Shown here piece by piece: positions 1 through 11,200 of a DNA stretch of 64,000 bases. Location of the stretch: the NCBI GenBank assembly GCA_016858145.1, contig JAEHOE010000003.1, forward strand, positions 2,418,001-2,482,000. The letters are read 5' to 3'. Position 1 is the first letter of the stretch. The number at the start of each line of letters is the position of its first letter. The notes under the pieces are model-generated. The model did not search any database and was not told the DNA's origin. It saw only the letters and a program-made list of their open reading frames with translations. Source of the stretch: Edaphochlamys debaryana (Eukaryota > Chlorophyta > Chlorophyceae > Chlamydomonadales). The translations under genes were made by a program, and so were the position numbers.

Positions 1-77
1 TGGAGCACTGCAATGGGCTCGCCCTGACGGAGCCCCGTCTCCCCTTCCCCCACCCTCAGCCGTCCGCCCCCACCCAC

Positions 78-525
78 CTGCTCCGGCAGCCCCGGCGTGT
101 CCTCCCGCCACTGAGCCAGCGCTGCGTACTCCCACGCATCCACCGCCAGCCGCAGCAGCGGCAGCCGCTGCGACCCAGGCCCGCCGAACCCCGCCGCCGC
201 CGCCAGCTCTAGCATGTGGGCGTAAGAGCGCAGGCGCTTGTCTGGGTCCGTTGAGCCGATGCAGTACTGTTTGGTGGGATGGACACGTTTTGGGGCCTGT
301 CATGCGGTGGCCGGGGCTAGGGAGGCCCAGGCGACCCTGTGGTTACCCACATGCCCTTCGCGACAGACCACAACGCACCCCGCTCGCCCCCAGAGCCTGC
401 CACCCGGCCCTACGCCCACCGGCAGGACTCTGTGCCTCTTGGCGTCCAGCGGCTTGGGCGGGGGCTGGGTGCAGTCGAGCGTTACCACGTCACAGCCGCT
501 GGCGTCGAGCACGGCCCGCTCGAAC
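78..525 (-). CDS. METTL24/FkbM-like methyltransferase, partial (two exons; gene runs off the left edge)
   Basis: Two exons of a gene on the minus strand, at 420-525 and 78-266. The first encodes RFERAVLDASGCDVVTLDCT and ends KRHRVLP before a GTGGGC donor. The second starts YCIGSTDPDK, contains LAVDAWEYAAL (the place of the family's IDVEGYE motif) and ends DTPGLPEQ before a GTGGGTG donor. Both acceptors read CAG and the frame is kept across the intron. The same two exons occur in the gene at 62.3-64 kb: the first is exactly the same length (106 bp) and the second 189 against 177 bp, so the two are paralogs with a shared exon layout. The fold is a class I SAM-dependent methyltransferase; the substrate is unknown. 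The acidic residue of the usual E in IDVE is replaced here (VDAWEY), so activity is uncertain. The upstream exon was not found and the downstream exons lie outside the window. Confidence 0.7.
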
Positions 526-3500
526 CTGGGGAGGGACATCAAGGGACGCAGAAGGTGCTGTGCCGCGTCCGGGGTGGCCCCTAGGGGCGCCTGCACTCGC
601 CGTCATCACTGCCAGTCCAAGCACGCACTCCAGCTCTCAGCGGATGCAGTGTAGGCCTGCCCGCTTCAAGTCCCAACCCACATCGCAAACGCACACGTGC
701 GCACACGGGTCCCACGCACGTGTACACCACGGCCCACCTGGCGCTGTTGTTGGCCGCTACCGAGAGGACGGTGCACAGCGCTCCGCCCGCAGGCAGGCCG
801 CGCAGGTCACCTGCGGCAGCACAGCGCAGCACAGCACAGCACAGCACCATGGGCTCATCGCTGCGCAGCGCTGTACGGCACCCGCATGTCCACTTTGGGC
901 CGTTGTCGCTGCGCTCGAAATGCGGGTCACGTGCGGCCAAGCCAGACCCGACGCGCAGCACGGCCCAGCATAGCGCAGCACGGCCCCGCAAGTCCCGGCG
1001 GCAGGCGTCGCTGCGCTCGCAGTCGGAGCGGCCAAGGCAGACCCGACTGCGCATCCAAAGCAAGCCCAGCGATGTGGACCGGCGGTCAGAAGTCCAGGAT
1101 GCAGGCCCTCATTCCCAGGAGCCCGCATGCCCATGCCCCCGGCCGAGCCCCGGGGAAAGTCGACCACCCGCAAGCCGGCCAACAAGCAAGGGCAACACCC
1201 CAGACCTCCCGGCCCCAGCAAGCCCAGACACTCGGGGCCTGCCCTCCCGACGCTCACACACAGTGCTGGTGCCCTCCAGGTGGGTGGACGAAGGACTGCG
1301 GGCAGGGCCGGAGCCACAGACGTTAGGGGGAGCCCCGGCCCCGTAACAACCCAGCCATGCTTCATGCTTCATCACACCCAGCCCCGAAATACATCGTGTC
1401 CCCCCTACCGCGCGCCACAGGGCAAGCCGTGCCCATCCCAAGCATGGCCAGAAGGGACCCGCCCTGGCACCCCTGCACGGTCCCTGCCCCCCCTGCCCTC
1501 ACGTGAGGTCCGCTTTTGGCGCCTCTGCCGGGCAGTCCACGCACTGCGGTGCGGGGTGACGCCAGAAGCAAGAACTAAGACGGCCCGGGAGGGGTGTGGA
1601 GCGTGAAGGCATAGAAGGCAAACAGGGGACGGGCAGGTGCAGTAGCGGCGCTGGCACTTGCGGTGTTAGGAGGGCAGAAGCAGAAAGCTGGGAAGCATAA
1701 TCACGGGTCGCTGCCGGTCGGCATGGACCCCACCCGCCCGGCCGTGACTGAAGCCTGAGACCGCGAGCACCCTCCAGACGGTCCAGGCCTCATGCCCTGC
1801 TGCCAACCACAGCAAAAGCCCTCACGTCGCCCATGTCTGTATTCCCTGAAAGCAACCCCCGGCTGACCCCTCTGCACCGCCTTGCTGCGCCCTTGGATGG
1901 AGGGAGGCCGGGCCCGGCCGCCCCCCCGTGCGCCTCCCCCGACCCAAATAAACTCCAAACCCAACCCCCACGGAAACCTACAGGGGCATAAGGACCGAAC
2001 AGGTGATGACCGCGAGGATGCTGATCGTTGCCCCAGGCCTGAAGGAACTGTGAGGCGACGGCCGGCGGGGTGGGGTTAGGCGGGGTGGGCGGGAGGGCAG
2101 TGGGCCCGGTCCGGTCAATCGCCAATAACAGGCGTACCTCGTTCACGCGCACAAATATGCTAGATCGCCATCGCGACAGATGATGGCTCGCCAACACGCT
2201 GGAGCCAATCGGCCAGCGACTCGGGATGCGTCGGCCGTGCGCCACATCGCTCGCAAGATGGCGCGTGTATTGCGCAGATGCGACCGCTAAGGTGGCAAGA
2301 AGCAGCCCGAGTGCGACGCGCGCTTTGGCTGTCATTACAAGCAAGTAAGTTGATCGCCTCGCCGTGCTGCGCGTCATACATGAGGCCATGCAACTAAAGA
2401 CAGGAACTCATCGTCCGCTAATAGCCGTGTGCAGGATAGCCGGTCGGTAGGTGCAGCAGTGTCCGCCGGCTACCGCCGCCCGTGCCTGTGACTGTGGAAC
2501 GGCACGGTGTTCGGGGGGCGGGTCGCCTCGGTTGGCTCGCCCATCCACGATGGGACAGAGCCTTACGGATCGGCTCGCATCCGACGCCCAGTACGAGCTA
2601 ATTCTCAGCAGTTCACACTTGGTCAACGCAGAGCAGCAAATGACAACCTCGCGAACGGTACCGGTAGACAATCAAGCAGCAGCAAACAGGAAGCGCATGG
2701 AACCCTCGCGACCCAGATGCTGCGCGAGGCCGAAGGAAGATGTTCGGTCCGCTAATGACCCCATTAGATAGGCTGAGGTGCCACATATCCAATGGTGTCC
2801 CGTGGTGGGCAGCTGGGGGCCGCACTCGCGAGAACGTACCCAGAATGGGCAAGACCAGTCGTCAACGCTTTTGCAAGCTTTCGGTCCGCTATTGACCCCA
2901 CTAGATAGGCTGCGTTGCACATATCCAATGGTCCCCGGGGTGGGCTGCTGGGGCCCATCCCGCCTGTCTGCTTGCCCCTTCCGAACGCGTGGTTTACCCA
3001 CACCCACAGGTGCCCTCAATTTGGCGAGGGGGGCCCTGGGCACTCACAAGAGGAGCTGGGCAGGTTGGGGGTCAGAGGAGTCAGAGCGTGGGGTCAGGGG
3101 GAGGGGATTGGCTGGACCGCGGGGTTGGACGTGCGTGGGGCTGGCTAGAGGGGAGCAAAAGGAGCCCATGGGAGGCCGGGTGAGCACCTGGGCGGGGGTG
3201 AAGGGGGGGGACGGGAGGGTGGGCCGGAAGGGGAGGGCGCCTCTCGGAGCGCTGAGAGTGAGCACGAGTCAGCGGAGTTTGCCGAGAACAACGTGGAGGT
3301 GAAGCAGCCGCGCACGCACGAGACCGGCATGTCGACACCCTGAGCTGCAAGGACCCCCGTGAGGGTGGAAATGAAAGTGCTAAAGCGCAGCCTCCAGTGC
3401 ACTGGCATGGAGCAGTGTCGGACCCAGTGTGTGAAGCACGGGTCCCTGCTAGTATCAGATCACGCAATACGTGGGCAAGGCGTTGCATGGCAACTTGGGC

Positions 3501-4790
3501 ACCACAAGTCACTGAAGTCAGGACGCACCCATGCTCCGCCCGCGTGGCAGCGACGCGACCTCGGGCGACCACGGCTGGCTCGCGCAATCATAGTGGTATC
3601 AGACCGGGCTACGGGCAGTCGGGCACGCGGCTCCGGACACCACCCAAGTGCTCGGTCTCCCCTTCCCCCCTTCCCTCCTCGCCCGAGGCGCACGGGAAGC
3701 AAGTCCGCATCGTCCAGAGCGGACAGGGTGCCTGGCCGACACGCAGCTCGGGCCCCTAGCATGCTGGCGGACACGCAGGCTGGCACGTTGAACCCGTGGC
3801 GTGCTGGCCAACATGACAGTCGGCAGCGCGGGCCCCGGGCATGCTGGCCCTCTACTACCGGACACCTCGCCCATGACCCACCACTGGCGTGCGACCGCGC
3901 AGCACATGGGAGCCTGGATTCAGCAGCCACCCTGGTGGGCGAGCTCAACCTCTGCGAAGTAGAGGGGCTTGGCGCGGCAGCAAGCGATGGCAGTTACAGC
4001 AGAAGGGACGTGTGGAGTGTGGGGGCACAAGGGGGTGGGGGGCACCAGATGCCTTCAGCCGCCTCGAATACGGCGCCAGTATGGCATGACAGTTCAACGG
4101 CAAGGTTGCATCCAGGTTGCACCCGCACAGGCCAGCGGAAATCCCGCCCGTTCCCACCACCACTCAAGGACTGCGTTGCGATGTCACGGCTAGGCACGGG
4201 GTCGCCCCAGCCAGCCTCCCCCACCCGCCTGCGTGCAGCCCCCCTCTTGCGTTCAGCTGCATCCCCCTTCGTCGTCGTCCGGACTACGCTGCACGGCCCC
4301 TGCGAGCACAGAAACCCCCTCTTACGACGACTCAGGGGCGCCAGTCAACCCAAAGGGTGCGCTGTACGGCCCACGCCCTTGCTCAGAGGATCGTCCGGGC
4401 GGGCGCTATGCTCTGCATCCCCCCCCCAAAGCTCAGCCAGTGAGTGTCCTGCGCCTTGCACCCAAGACCTCCACTCGAGGCGCCCAGCGCTCCCAATGCC
4501 GGGCTGAACCAGCAAGATGCATGGGCGGCAGGTCTAGCCCCGTGGGGTCTGCTCCGTGCGGTGGGCCCTCACTGGCGCCGTTCGCCCCGAGCTCTCCCCC
4601 AACTACCGGTCCTGAGGGCGCAACCGCCCTCCCGCCGCAGGCCCATCCGTGCGACCATGCCTGGCTCCCCGGCTTGAGCTGCGGGCGCCCAACGCAGGTG
4701 CCAGCGCCGCCTGCACCAGCGGCCCCGCACCCGCAGCGCTCCCGGCAACGGCATGCCGTTCTGTGAGGGGAGGCTGCGAGGGGCGGGGCT
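526..4790. other. Long stretch without a recognisable gene
   Basis: No exon of a known family could be supported here. Several long open frames exist on both strands (for example 3359-4507), but they are compositional: arginine/proline/alanine-rich, mutually overlapping, and without domain motifs or consistent splice sites. The upstream exon of the methyltransferase at 78-525 probably lies in the first part but was not recognised. The stretch contains a short CAGCA-type simple repeat around 811-850 and a pair of diverged direct repeats near 2.74 and 2.88 kb. Confidence 0.5.
2743..2960. repeat. Two diverged direct repeats, offset 137 bp
   Basis: A segment starting TTCGGTCCGCTAATGACCCC at 2743 recurs at 2880 as TTCGGTCCGCTATTGACCCC. 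Similarity continues for roughly 80 bp, including the shared CACATATCCAATGGT block. The copies differ by scattered substitutions and small indels. No coding role is apparent; this could be part of a tandem array or a degraded mobile element. Confidence 0.7.
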
Positions 4791-4922
4791 CTCCCCTGGC
4801 CCTGGCGGGGCCCTCCCCTGGCCCTGGCGGGGCCCTCCCCTGGCCCTGGCGGGGCCCTCCCCTGGGCCTGGCGGGGCCCTCCCCTGGGCCTGGCGGGGCC
4901 CTCCCCTGGGCCTGCCCTGGCC
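4791..4922. repeat. Minisatellite, 22-bp unit, about 6 copies
   Basis: The unit CTCCCCTGGCCCTGGCGGGG plus CC repeats at 4791, 4813, 4835, 4857, 4879 and partly 4901. The first three units read TGGCCC and the later ones TGGGCC, a simple variant boundary. A 22-bp period is not a multiple of three, which argues against the array being translated. Confidence 0.92.
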
Positions 4923-5177
4923 CCGGGGCTGGGGCGGTGTCCGCAGCTTGCTCCGCCGCCTCCTCAAGCCAGGCTCAGGCGACCTCGGCCAGGCCGATGC
5001 GGCGGCGCGCTGGAACTCCTGGAAGAGGGGCCACGCACCGCATTGCACGGCGGCACGCGCGCTGTGTGTTTCGGCAGCCGCGATAGATCCATGGATCTGG
5101 CGATCCAGCCCGTGGATCTGCGGGTGGGTCAGGGAGGCAGGGTCCCGGGTTTCTGGGGGTGAGTCCCAGGAAGCCGG

Positions 5178-5702
5178 CGGTTCCTGCACGGTTGCGGCGG
5201 CCGAGACCCCAGGCCAGAAACGCGGACGCGTCAGGTGTTTCGCGCCATGCTCTTCTCGACCCAGCATCATCGCTGCGACAGCCCTAGTCGGGGGCCGCAT
5301 GGTAGGAACTCTGGGTGAGAGGAAGGTGCGGCGGCCCGCGTGGGCTGGCGTGGCGAGTGCGTGCCCGCGATTGAAACCACTTGGCCGGCCAGGTTTCTCA
5401 CAAGCGCGGCATTGCACGAGCGTAGAGCTAATATCGTAATGTATCGACGTGAAGCGTTGTGCGGGTTGTGGGATGACCAGCTGAGCAGTCCCGTGCGTGC
5501 GCGTGCCCCCCTCACGCACTCCCAGGTCGGGCGGGGCGTCAAGGAAGCTGCATTGCGTCGGTCCCCAGACTTCATATGGGCACAGCCCCCGTGCCCTGCT
5601 TATCTTCTTCACCACGTCTTAGCCAGACGGACTCTGGCGCAACAGCTGCTGCGCCCTCCCAATCGCGCAGCACCAACCAACAGCTCGTCACTGCGAGCGC
5701 TC
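5178..5702 (+). repeat. 525-bp dispersed direct repeat, copy 1
   Basis: This segment is nearly identical over 525 bp to 19005-19529, in the same orientation, with only a few substitutions (for example near 5222, 5244 and 5265-5269). The two copies flank the retrotransposon. With that insertion removed they would be about 2.1 kb apart. Both strands have long open frames through the repeat, but none resembles a known protein. No terminal TG..CA pair or target duplication was found at the repeat edges. Confidence 0.93.
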
Positions 5703-7470
5703 CTCTGCTCGAACAAGGTCGAGTATACAACCCGTGTTTCCCCACCCCCGCCCCGGACCTTCGCCCCAGACTTACCGCTTTGGCCAGTAGCAGCTCCACT
5801 GTCCCACAGCTCGGTGAGGAGTCAAAGGCCCAACGGCGTCGATGGCATGCCGGGCGAGGCCGTTCCCCTTGACAGCAGCCCTGAGAGCTTGCAGGAGGGG
5901 GTAGGTATGGCCGAGGAGAGCACAGGAGGACTTCGAGCGGCGCTTTCATCAGTCCAGACCTCCCTGAGCTTCCTGGGCAAGAGTCTGTCCTTGACAGGTG
6001 GATATCCCCCGTGCCCGGGGCCTCTTGGGCCCCCCTCCCTCGGGCCCCTAGATCACCGGTACCTAAGGCACGTCCCCCTTGCTTGGCACCCACCCGTCCG
6101 TGTGATGCGGTATTAAGAAACACCTCAGAGCTAGAGGTCCACGTGCCCCGCCCGATCGCGAGGTCCCGCTCCTGCCGCAAGCTCTGGCACTAGCGTGCAT
6201 CCGAGCCCACATGCATGCCCGTGTCCCACAGCAAGGACGTTCACCTGGCTGCTACTGGCTCGTGTCGCACCAGGTTTGGAGTCGGGATAGGCTTGCCCCC
6301 CAGGTCCAAACCGCCCAGGCGAAGGTGACAGCCGCCTTCATAGCGGCAATGAGGGTCTCTCTGGCCACGTCCGACATCTCGCTCGCTTGCTACTGCCCAC
6401 TTCCCGCGTGCCGAGGGACACCACTGAGTCCACGCACGGGGGTGGCCTGCATATGTCCGGCGGCGGAGCGCGCCTGGCGGTGGCTGCGGGGCCTGCAGGG
6501 GGGAAGGCGGGGGCCTCTCCGGAGGGGACGTCAGCGCTGACGGATTGCATCCCCCTACCGCAGTTGCTGCCCAGGACGCTAGGCTACGCCTGAGTCCCGG
6601 CGGTGCCGCGGAGGGCGTCGAACCTGAGCTCCAAAAGCATCCTCCAAAGAAGCCACCGCCGAACGAGCTCCACAACTGCATCATTGAGATGCTATGCTCT
6701 GCAGGACAGCAGTGCTGCCGATGCTGCGTCGCGGCGAAGTCCGCTACAGAAGACTGCTAAGGATGCGCCCGAGCAACGAGCAGAAAGCAGAAAGTCGTTC
6801 GGCATTATCTGCATACTTAACGAGGCTCGCTTTCATGCAGACAGCGTTTTGCGCGAGGTCCGGGCAGAAGAAGGCCGCGACTTGCGAGCGAGCGCAGGAA
6901 GAGCTTCCGGAGCCAGTTTGCCAAAGCGGAGTGTAAAATTGTGACCCTCAACAGATGTTACGGTCGGCCGCATAATTTATGCAAAAGCGCTGCGGGAAAA
7001 GCGCTCCCTGTACCGCGCGAATGAACCAGCCGGCTCGGCTCCCCGCGCCAGTCCTTTGTTACCCCCCCGGTCGACTAGATAACGATTATCTAGTAGCATT
7101 ACAGCAGTGGCAGTGCCATTTCGCGCTGAACAGTCCCGCGTCAGCTCAACCCGGCGTGCCGGCACGCACAGGTCGCCCCAGCGCCCGTCCTCGGCTCGCC
7201 CGTGCTAGCAGCCCGCGGCCTCCCAAGTCTCACTTGCCAGAGACAGAGCTGCACAGGCATATGAGCGGAGCCCGCGGGCAGTCTTTTGTCCTGATGTCCC
7301 CGCAGGCGCCCCGGAGGAGGGGGCCAGGAACCAGGCAAGATGCACTTTGCCCGCCTTCTCCACGGTGAACGCCGCGGACATCGCCACTGCGGCATACCAG
7401 ACCTCTGAGCAGCGCGACGATGAGGAGCTCAGAGGGGGCTTGAGGGGGAAGAACGGCTGCGCAACGGTGC
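5703..7470. other. Stretch without a recognisable gene, left flank of the retrotransposon
   Basis: No known exon, tRNA or repeat was recognised. Before the retrotransposon inserted, this DNA was continuous with 18689-19004, so both belong to the interval between the two 525-bp repeats. Open frames are short or of biased composition. Confidence 0.5.
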
Positions 7471-7474
7471 ATCG
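7471..7474. repeat. Target-site duplication ATCG, left copy
   Basis: ATCG directly precedes the element end TGTCAC at 7475 and is repeated directly after the other element end at 18685-18688. A length of 4 bp is within the usual range for DDE integrases of Ty3-like elements. Confidence 0.85.
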
Positions 7475-7525
7475 TGTCACGACCCGGCGTGTCCTATTGA
7501 CCCCATGATGTCCCTAGCAAACGGT
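7475..7525 (-). repeat. Split direct repeat B2 (51 bp)
   Basis: The outer 51 bp of the element, identical to 8072-8122. On the plus strand it starts TGTCACGACCCGGCG and ends AGCAAACGGT. In element orientation it follows A2 and forms the extreme 3' terminus GTGACA next to the target duplication. The corresponding 5' repeat at 18141-18684 lacks this piece. Confidence 0.93.
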
Positions 7526-8069
7526 GGGGAAGACGGCGACGTCCAGCAGGCACGCCCTTGCTGACGTCCTCTGACACGTAGATCTGGGCCTATCGCCCCC
7601 TCGCACGCTCAGCTTACTGGCGGATCGACGGTCGATGGCAAATTCGGCAGGAGCGCACTCAACTCCTTACAGCAGCTACGCAGCTCTCCTAGCTACGTGC
7701 TCAGCAATAACGGCTTGGTCTGTCCACTACGTAAGCAACACCGGCAAGCAGTACCAGAGAGCTTGGGAACAGACGCCGATGGCGGCTGTCCCCGCGCCCA
7801 TTACCCCGCTATCCCCGATCGTACGACACTCTGTCCACCGATGATTGCTCACCCTACCACATTACGCCACTAAGCCTCGACGCAGCTCCACCGGCTGCGG
7901 CGAGCAAGTCTGCTGACGAAATCCCCCGTGGTGCAATTGGGTTCGTGCGGCGCCTACCTGCGTCCGCCGACGCTTCGACTTCCCGCGCACTCTCCATGAA
8001 TTTCCCGACACGGCCTCCCGGTACCCCTCCGGATACCTTCCAGGCACGGTGACACGCCAGTGCCTGACA
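7526..8069 (-). repeat. Split direct repeat A2 (544 bp, 3' copy)
   Basis: Matches 18141-18684 over 544 bp; the only difference I could find is the terminal base (7526 g against 18141 t). In element orientation it starts TGTCAGGCACTGG. Unlike a normal 3' LTR it is preceded by B1 plus gc and followed by B2. Confidence 0.94.
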
Positions 8070-8071
8070 GC

Positions 8072-8122
8072 TGTCACGACCCGGCGTGTCCTATTGACCC
8101 CATGATGTCCCTAGCAAACGGT
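8072..8122 (-). repeat. Split direct repeat B1 (51 bp)
   Basis: An exact copy of B2, placed between the polypurine tract and A2, with the dinucleotide gc (8070-8071) between B1 and A2. The B1-gc-A2 junction reads GTGACA-gc-TGTCAGG, i.e. the two outer ends of the element joined through 2 nt, as in a circle junction. Confidence 0.93.
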
Positions 8123-8137
8123 CCCCCCCCCAGCTCC
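8123..8137 (-). promoter_or_regulatory. Polypurine tract candidate (plus-strand primer)
   Basis: On the element strand this reads GGAGCTGGGGGGGGG and abuts B1. It lies about 90 bp after the pol stop codon, the normal place for a PPT. It would make the replicated repeat begin at B1, not at the integration terminus. The same 15 nt occurs at the gag/pol frame junction. Confidence 0.65.
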
Positions 8138-8224
8138 GGCGGCGACGCTGCCGTGGGCTGGAGCGCGGGTTTAGATAAAGCAAGTGGCAAAGGCTAAAGA
8201 ATCCCGAAAAGAAAGCTCAAACTC

Positions 8225-11200
8225 TCACACAATCACGGGCTGAATGCCCTCCGAGCGCAGAAAGCCCAGGCGCCTCGCTCCGGCCGCCATCAGCACGATC
8301 CAGACACACGTCACGCATGGCACGACCACCAGTCGGCCTTCCGCAATCCTGGCTCTCAGCCATCCCAGTCGCGCCCCGTCGCTCTCCTGCAGGTACTCCC
8401 AGGAGCACCTCGCCACTACCGCCTCTCTCGCCTGCTCGGCTGCCCCGCCCATGTAGGCGTCGATCACCTCGGGCGCGCTCTCCATCCAGATAACCCCCAT
8501 ATCAATCCCGTTCTTCTTTGCTTGCTCCAGCGCATGGTGTTCGCAGACCCTTGGGCCTGCGGCGGTTGGGCCGCGCCGCAGTGCGCAGCCCTGCGCGCGC
8601 AGCCATGCAGCCGCCTCCGGCGTGGTGCCCCATGGGGCATAGACGGTCAGCGCCAGCCCCACGTCGATTATGTCCGCCAGGGCCTTGCACTCAGCCTCCG
8701 TGGCCTGCGGCGCCCCGGCGCCTCCGCTGCGCGCCAGCTCCGCCAACCTTCCCGCCTTGGCGGGATGGTGCTTTCCTGGCATGGCCGCCGCCAGCTTGCC
8801 GGCTGCTCCCGCCGAGTCGGTCTGGTTGGCCGCTCCTGCGGTGCTGCCCGTGGCAGCCGCGGCCTTGGGCTCGCCCGGCTGGAGCAGACGCGGCCTGAGC
8901 TGCGTTAGCGTCACCAGTTCGGGGTCGCCCTTGCCGTACTCGATAAGAAAGTGATGCACGCGCCTGCGCGTGCCAGCGTAGCTTACTATGCCAGTCTCTC
9001 GCTTGTTCCTTGCCTTGCGGCCCTTGCCCTGCCGCATCGTCAACGCTCCTTGGAGCTTCTTCAGGTGGGGTGGCGGCTCAGCCTTGGTCCGCCGCTCCGC
9101 CGCCTTGGCGGCGACTTGGCCCACCGTCACACCCTTGCTTGAGCAGCGCGGGCAGACCCAATTGCCGTCAGGAATCGCCTCGAGCGCGGGGCTCAGGCAG
9201 TGCGTGTGCCAGCCCGTGCCGCACGCGTCGCACAGCAGCATCCACTCCTCCGCATCCGGCATGGAGCATACCTCGCAGGCGAGCGTGAGTGGCGGCCTGG
9301 CCAGCCTTGGATCGATCTCCGGATCCACGATCGGCATGTGGCATGGGGCCACGTGCGTGACGTGTGCGGTCACTACTGTGCCGCACTTGCCCTCCAGTAC
9401 CAGCACGCCTGAGGCCCTGACCTCCGCAACTCGCAGCACCTCGGGGCGCACTTGCGGGTCAAGACTTGTCTTGGCTGTCGTGTTGCGGTAATACACATAA
9501 TCTCCTATCTCAAACTTGCGCAGCTTGGGCTCGAGCCCTCCGCCTCGTAGGCGGGCGTAACGCAGCATGTCACGATGCTGCGCCACCGTCAGGTTGCCCC
9601 CAGCGATGGCCATGTGGCGCCGCATGGCGGCTGCCCTCGAGAGCACGGAGCGTGCCGCCGCCTCGGGGTCATCCAGGCTCAGCTCCGTCTCAAACCTTGG
9701 TTTGACAGCCGGGGGAATCACAGGGTCCACTGCGTGAATCAGAGTGTACGGGCAGAGCTTGGTGGCTGCCTGCGTTGAGCAGTTGTAGCCCAACATGATG
9801 GCAGGCAGGCGCTCGTCCCAGTCGTTCAGACCGCCTGCCGCTTGGGCGAGCTTGGTCAGGGCCGACTTGCAGCTCTGAACAGCTCGCTCGCTCAGCCCGT
9901 TGGCCTGGGGGTGCTCGGCTGAGGTCTGCCTGTGGTCAATCAGCGCCTCGGCCAACAGCGCGGCGAACTGCCCCTTCCACTCGCCGCCTTGGTCCGAGCA
10001 CACCTCGGCACATGCGCCGTAGCGCCCCAGCACGTGATGCGAAAAGGCGAAGGCCGTGACCGCCGCCTCCTTGCTGGGAATCGGAATCAGAATAACGTAC
10101 TTGCTGAAGTGTTCCACGCACACCATGCAGTAGCGGTTGCCATGCACGGTCTTGTTGAAGGGGCCGCACAGGTCCACGCCCCAGCGGTAGAACAGGCCCC
10201 CGATGGGAAGAGGGTTCAGCACGCCGGGCCTGCCGCTAAACTGTGCCCGCAGCTTGTCGCATGCGGCGCAGTGCTTGACGGCCGTGGCCGTGTCTTCCTT
10301 GATGCCGCGCCACCAGTAGCTGTGAAGCAGCAGCGCCAAGGTGCGCCTCACGCCCCAGTGCCCTGTCTGCTCGTGCACCCTGCGCACCAGCTCGCCTCGC
10401 TCGGCGGGCGGTGGCACTATGCGGGTCTTGCCATCGAGCGACACGGTGTGCAGCCTGCCCGCAAGCCACCTGTAGCGGTGGGCGCGCTTGCGGATGCGAG
10501 CTTGCTCGCCCTCACTCATGCCCGTGGGCATCTGTCCTGTCTTAACGAACTCCAAGGTTGCATCATCATCCCAAATGTCGCCGTACGGCGCTGACGCTGG
10601 CGGTGACTCGCTGTCCAGGGCGCCGCTCGCCAGGACGCACAAGGGGCTGGCGTCCGGGGCCCAGCCGCAAGAGAACGCCGCCGCCACGCCGTCTGACGCG
10701 CCTGAGGCTGACGCCACCAGCGCGGCTGGCGCTTGCGCCGGAAGTGCCTGTGGCACATCATCCGCCAACACCCGCGCCATGCTTAGCACGCCCGCCAGGC
10801 AGGTGACGTCAGCGGCCGCCGCCAGCAGGGCGCGCCGCTCCGCCTCAGGCAGGCTTGCCGTAACGCCGGGTGAGAAGCCCTTGAGCAGCTCACACTCGTC
10901 CGGCGTTGGCGGGGTAAACTTTTGCTTCTCGACATCGTACACTGGGCATGCGCTTGTTGCCTCAAGCGCCTCCAGGTTGGCGCCTATCGCGCCCGCCAGG
11001 ACAGCCCGTGCGGGCTGTCCCTCACTCTCGGAAGGGTAGTACGGCGGCCGCAGGTTGCGGCGCGCCGCCGCCATCCGTCGGCCTTGGCCGATTGCATCTT
11101 GTGCACTGAAGCGCGCCGGCCTGACTGCCGACGCTATGGTCTCTCGCAGGCCGCACGGCTCGGAGAGGTTCGTCCAGAACCGGTACACCTGGTGCACGCC

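Noticed and set aside
3359..4507. 382-residue open frame
   Set aside because: Composition is Arg/Pro/Ala-rich, it overlaps other long frames on both strands, and no motif, splice pattern or family resemblance was found. GC-rich DNA gives such frames by chance.
7475..8122. The 51-bp flanking repeats taken as a long target-site duplication of a solo LTR
   Set aside because: The second copy lies between the polypurine tract and A2, inside the element. A 4-bp duplication (ATCG) fits the true outer ends at 7475 and 18684, so the 51 bp belong to the element.
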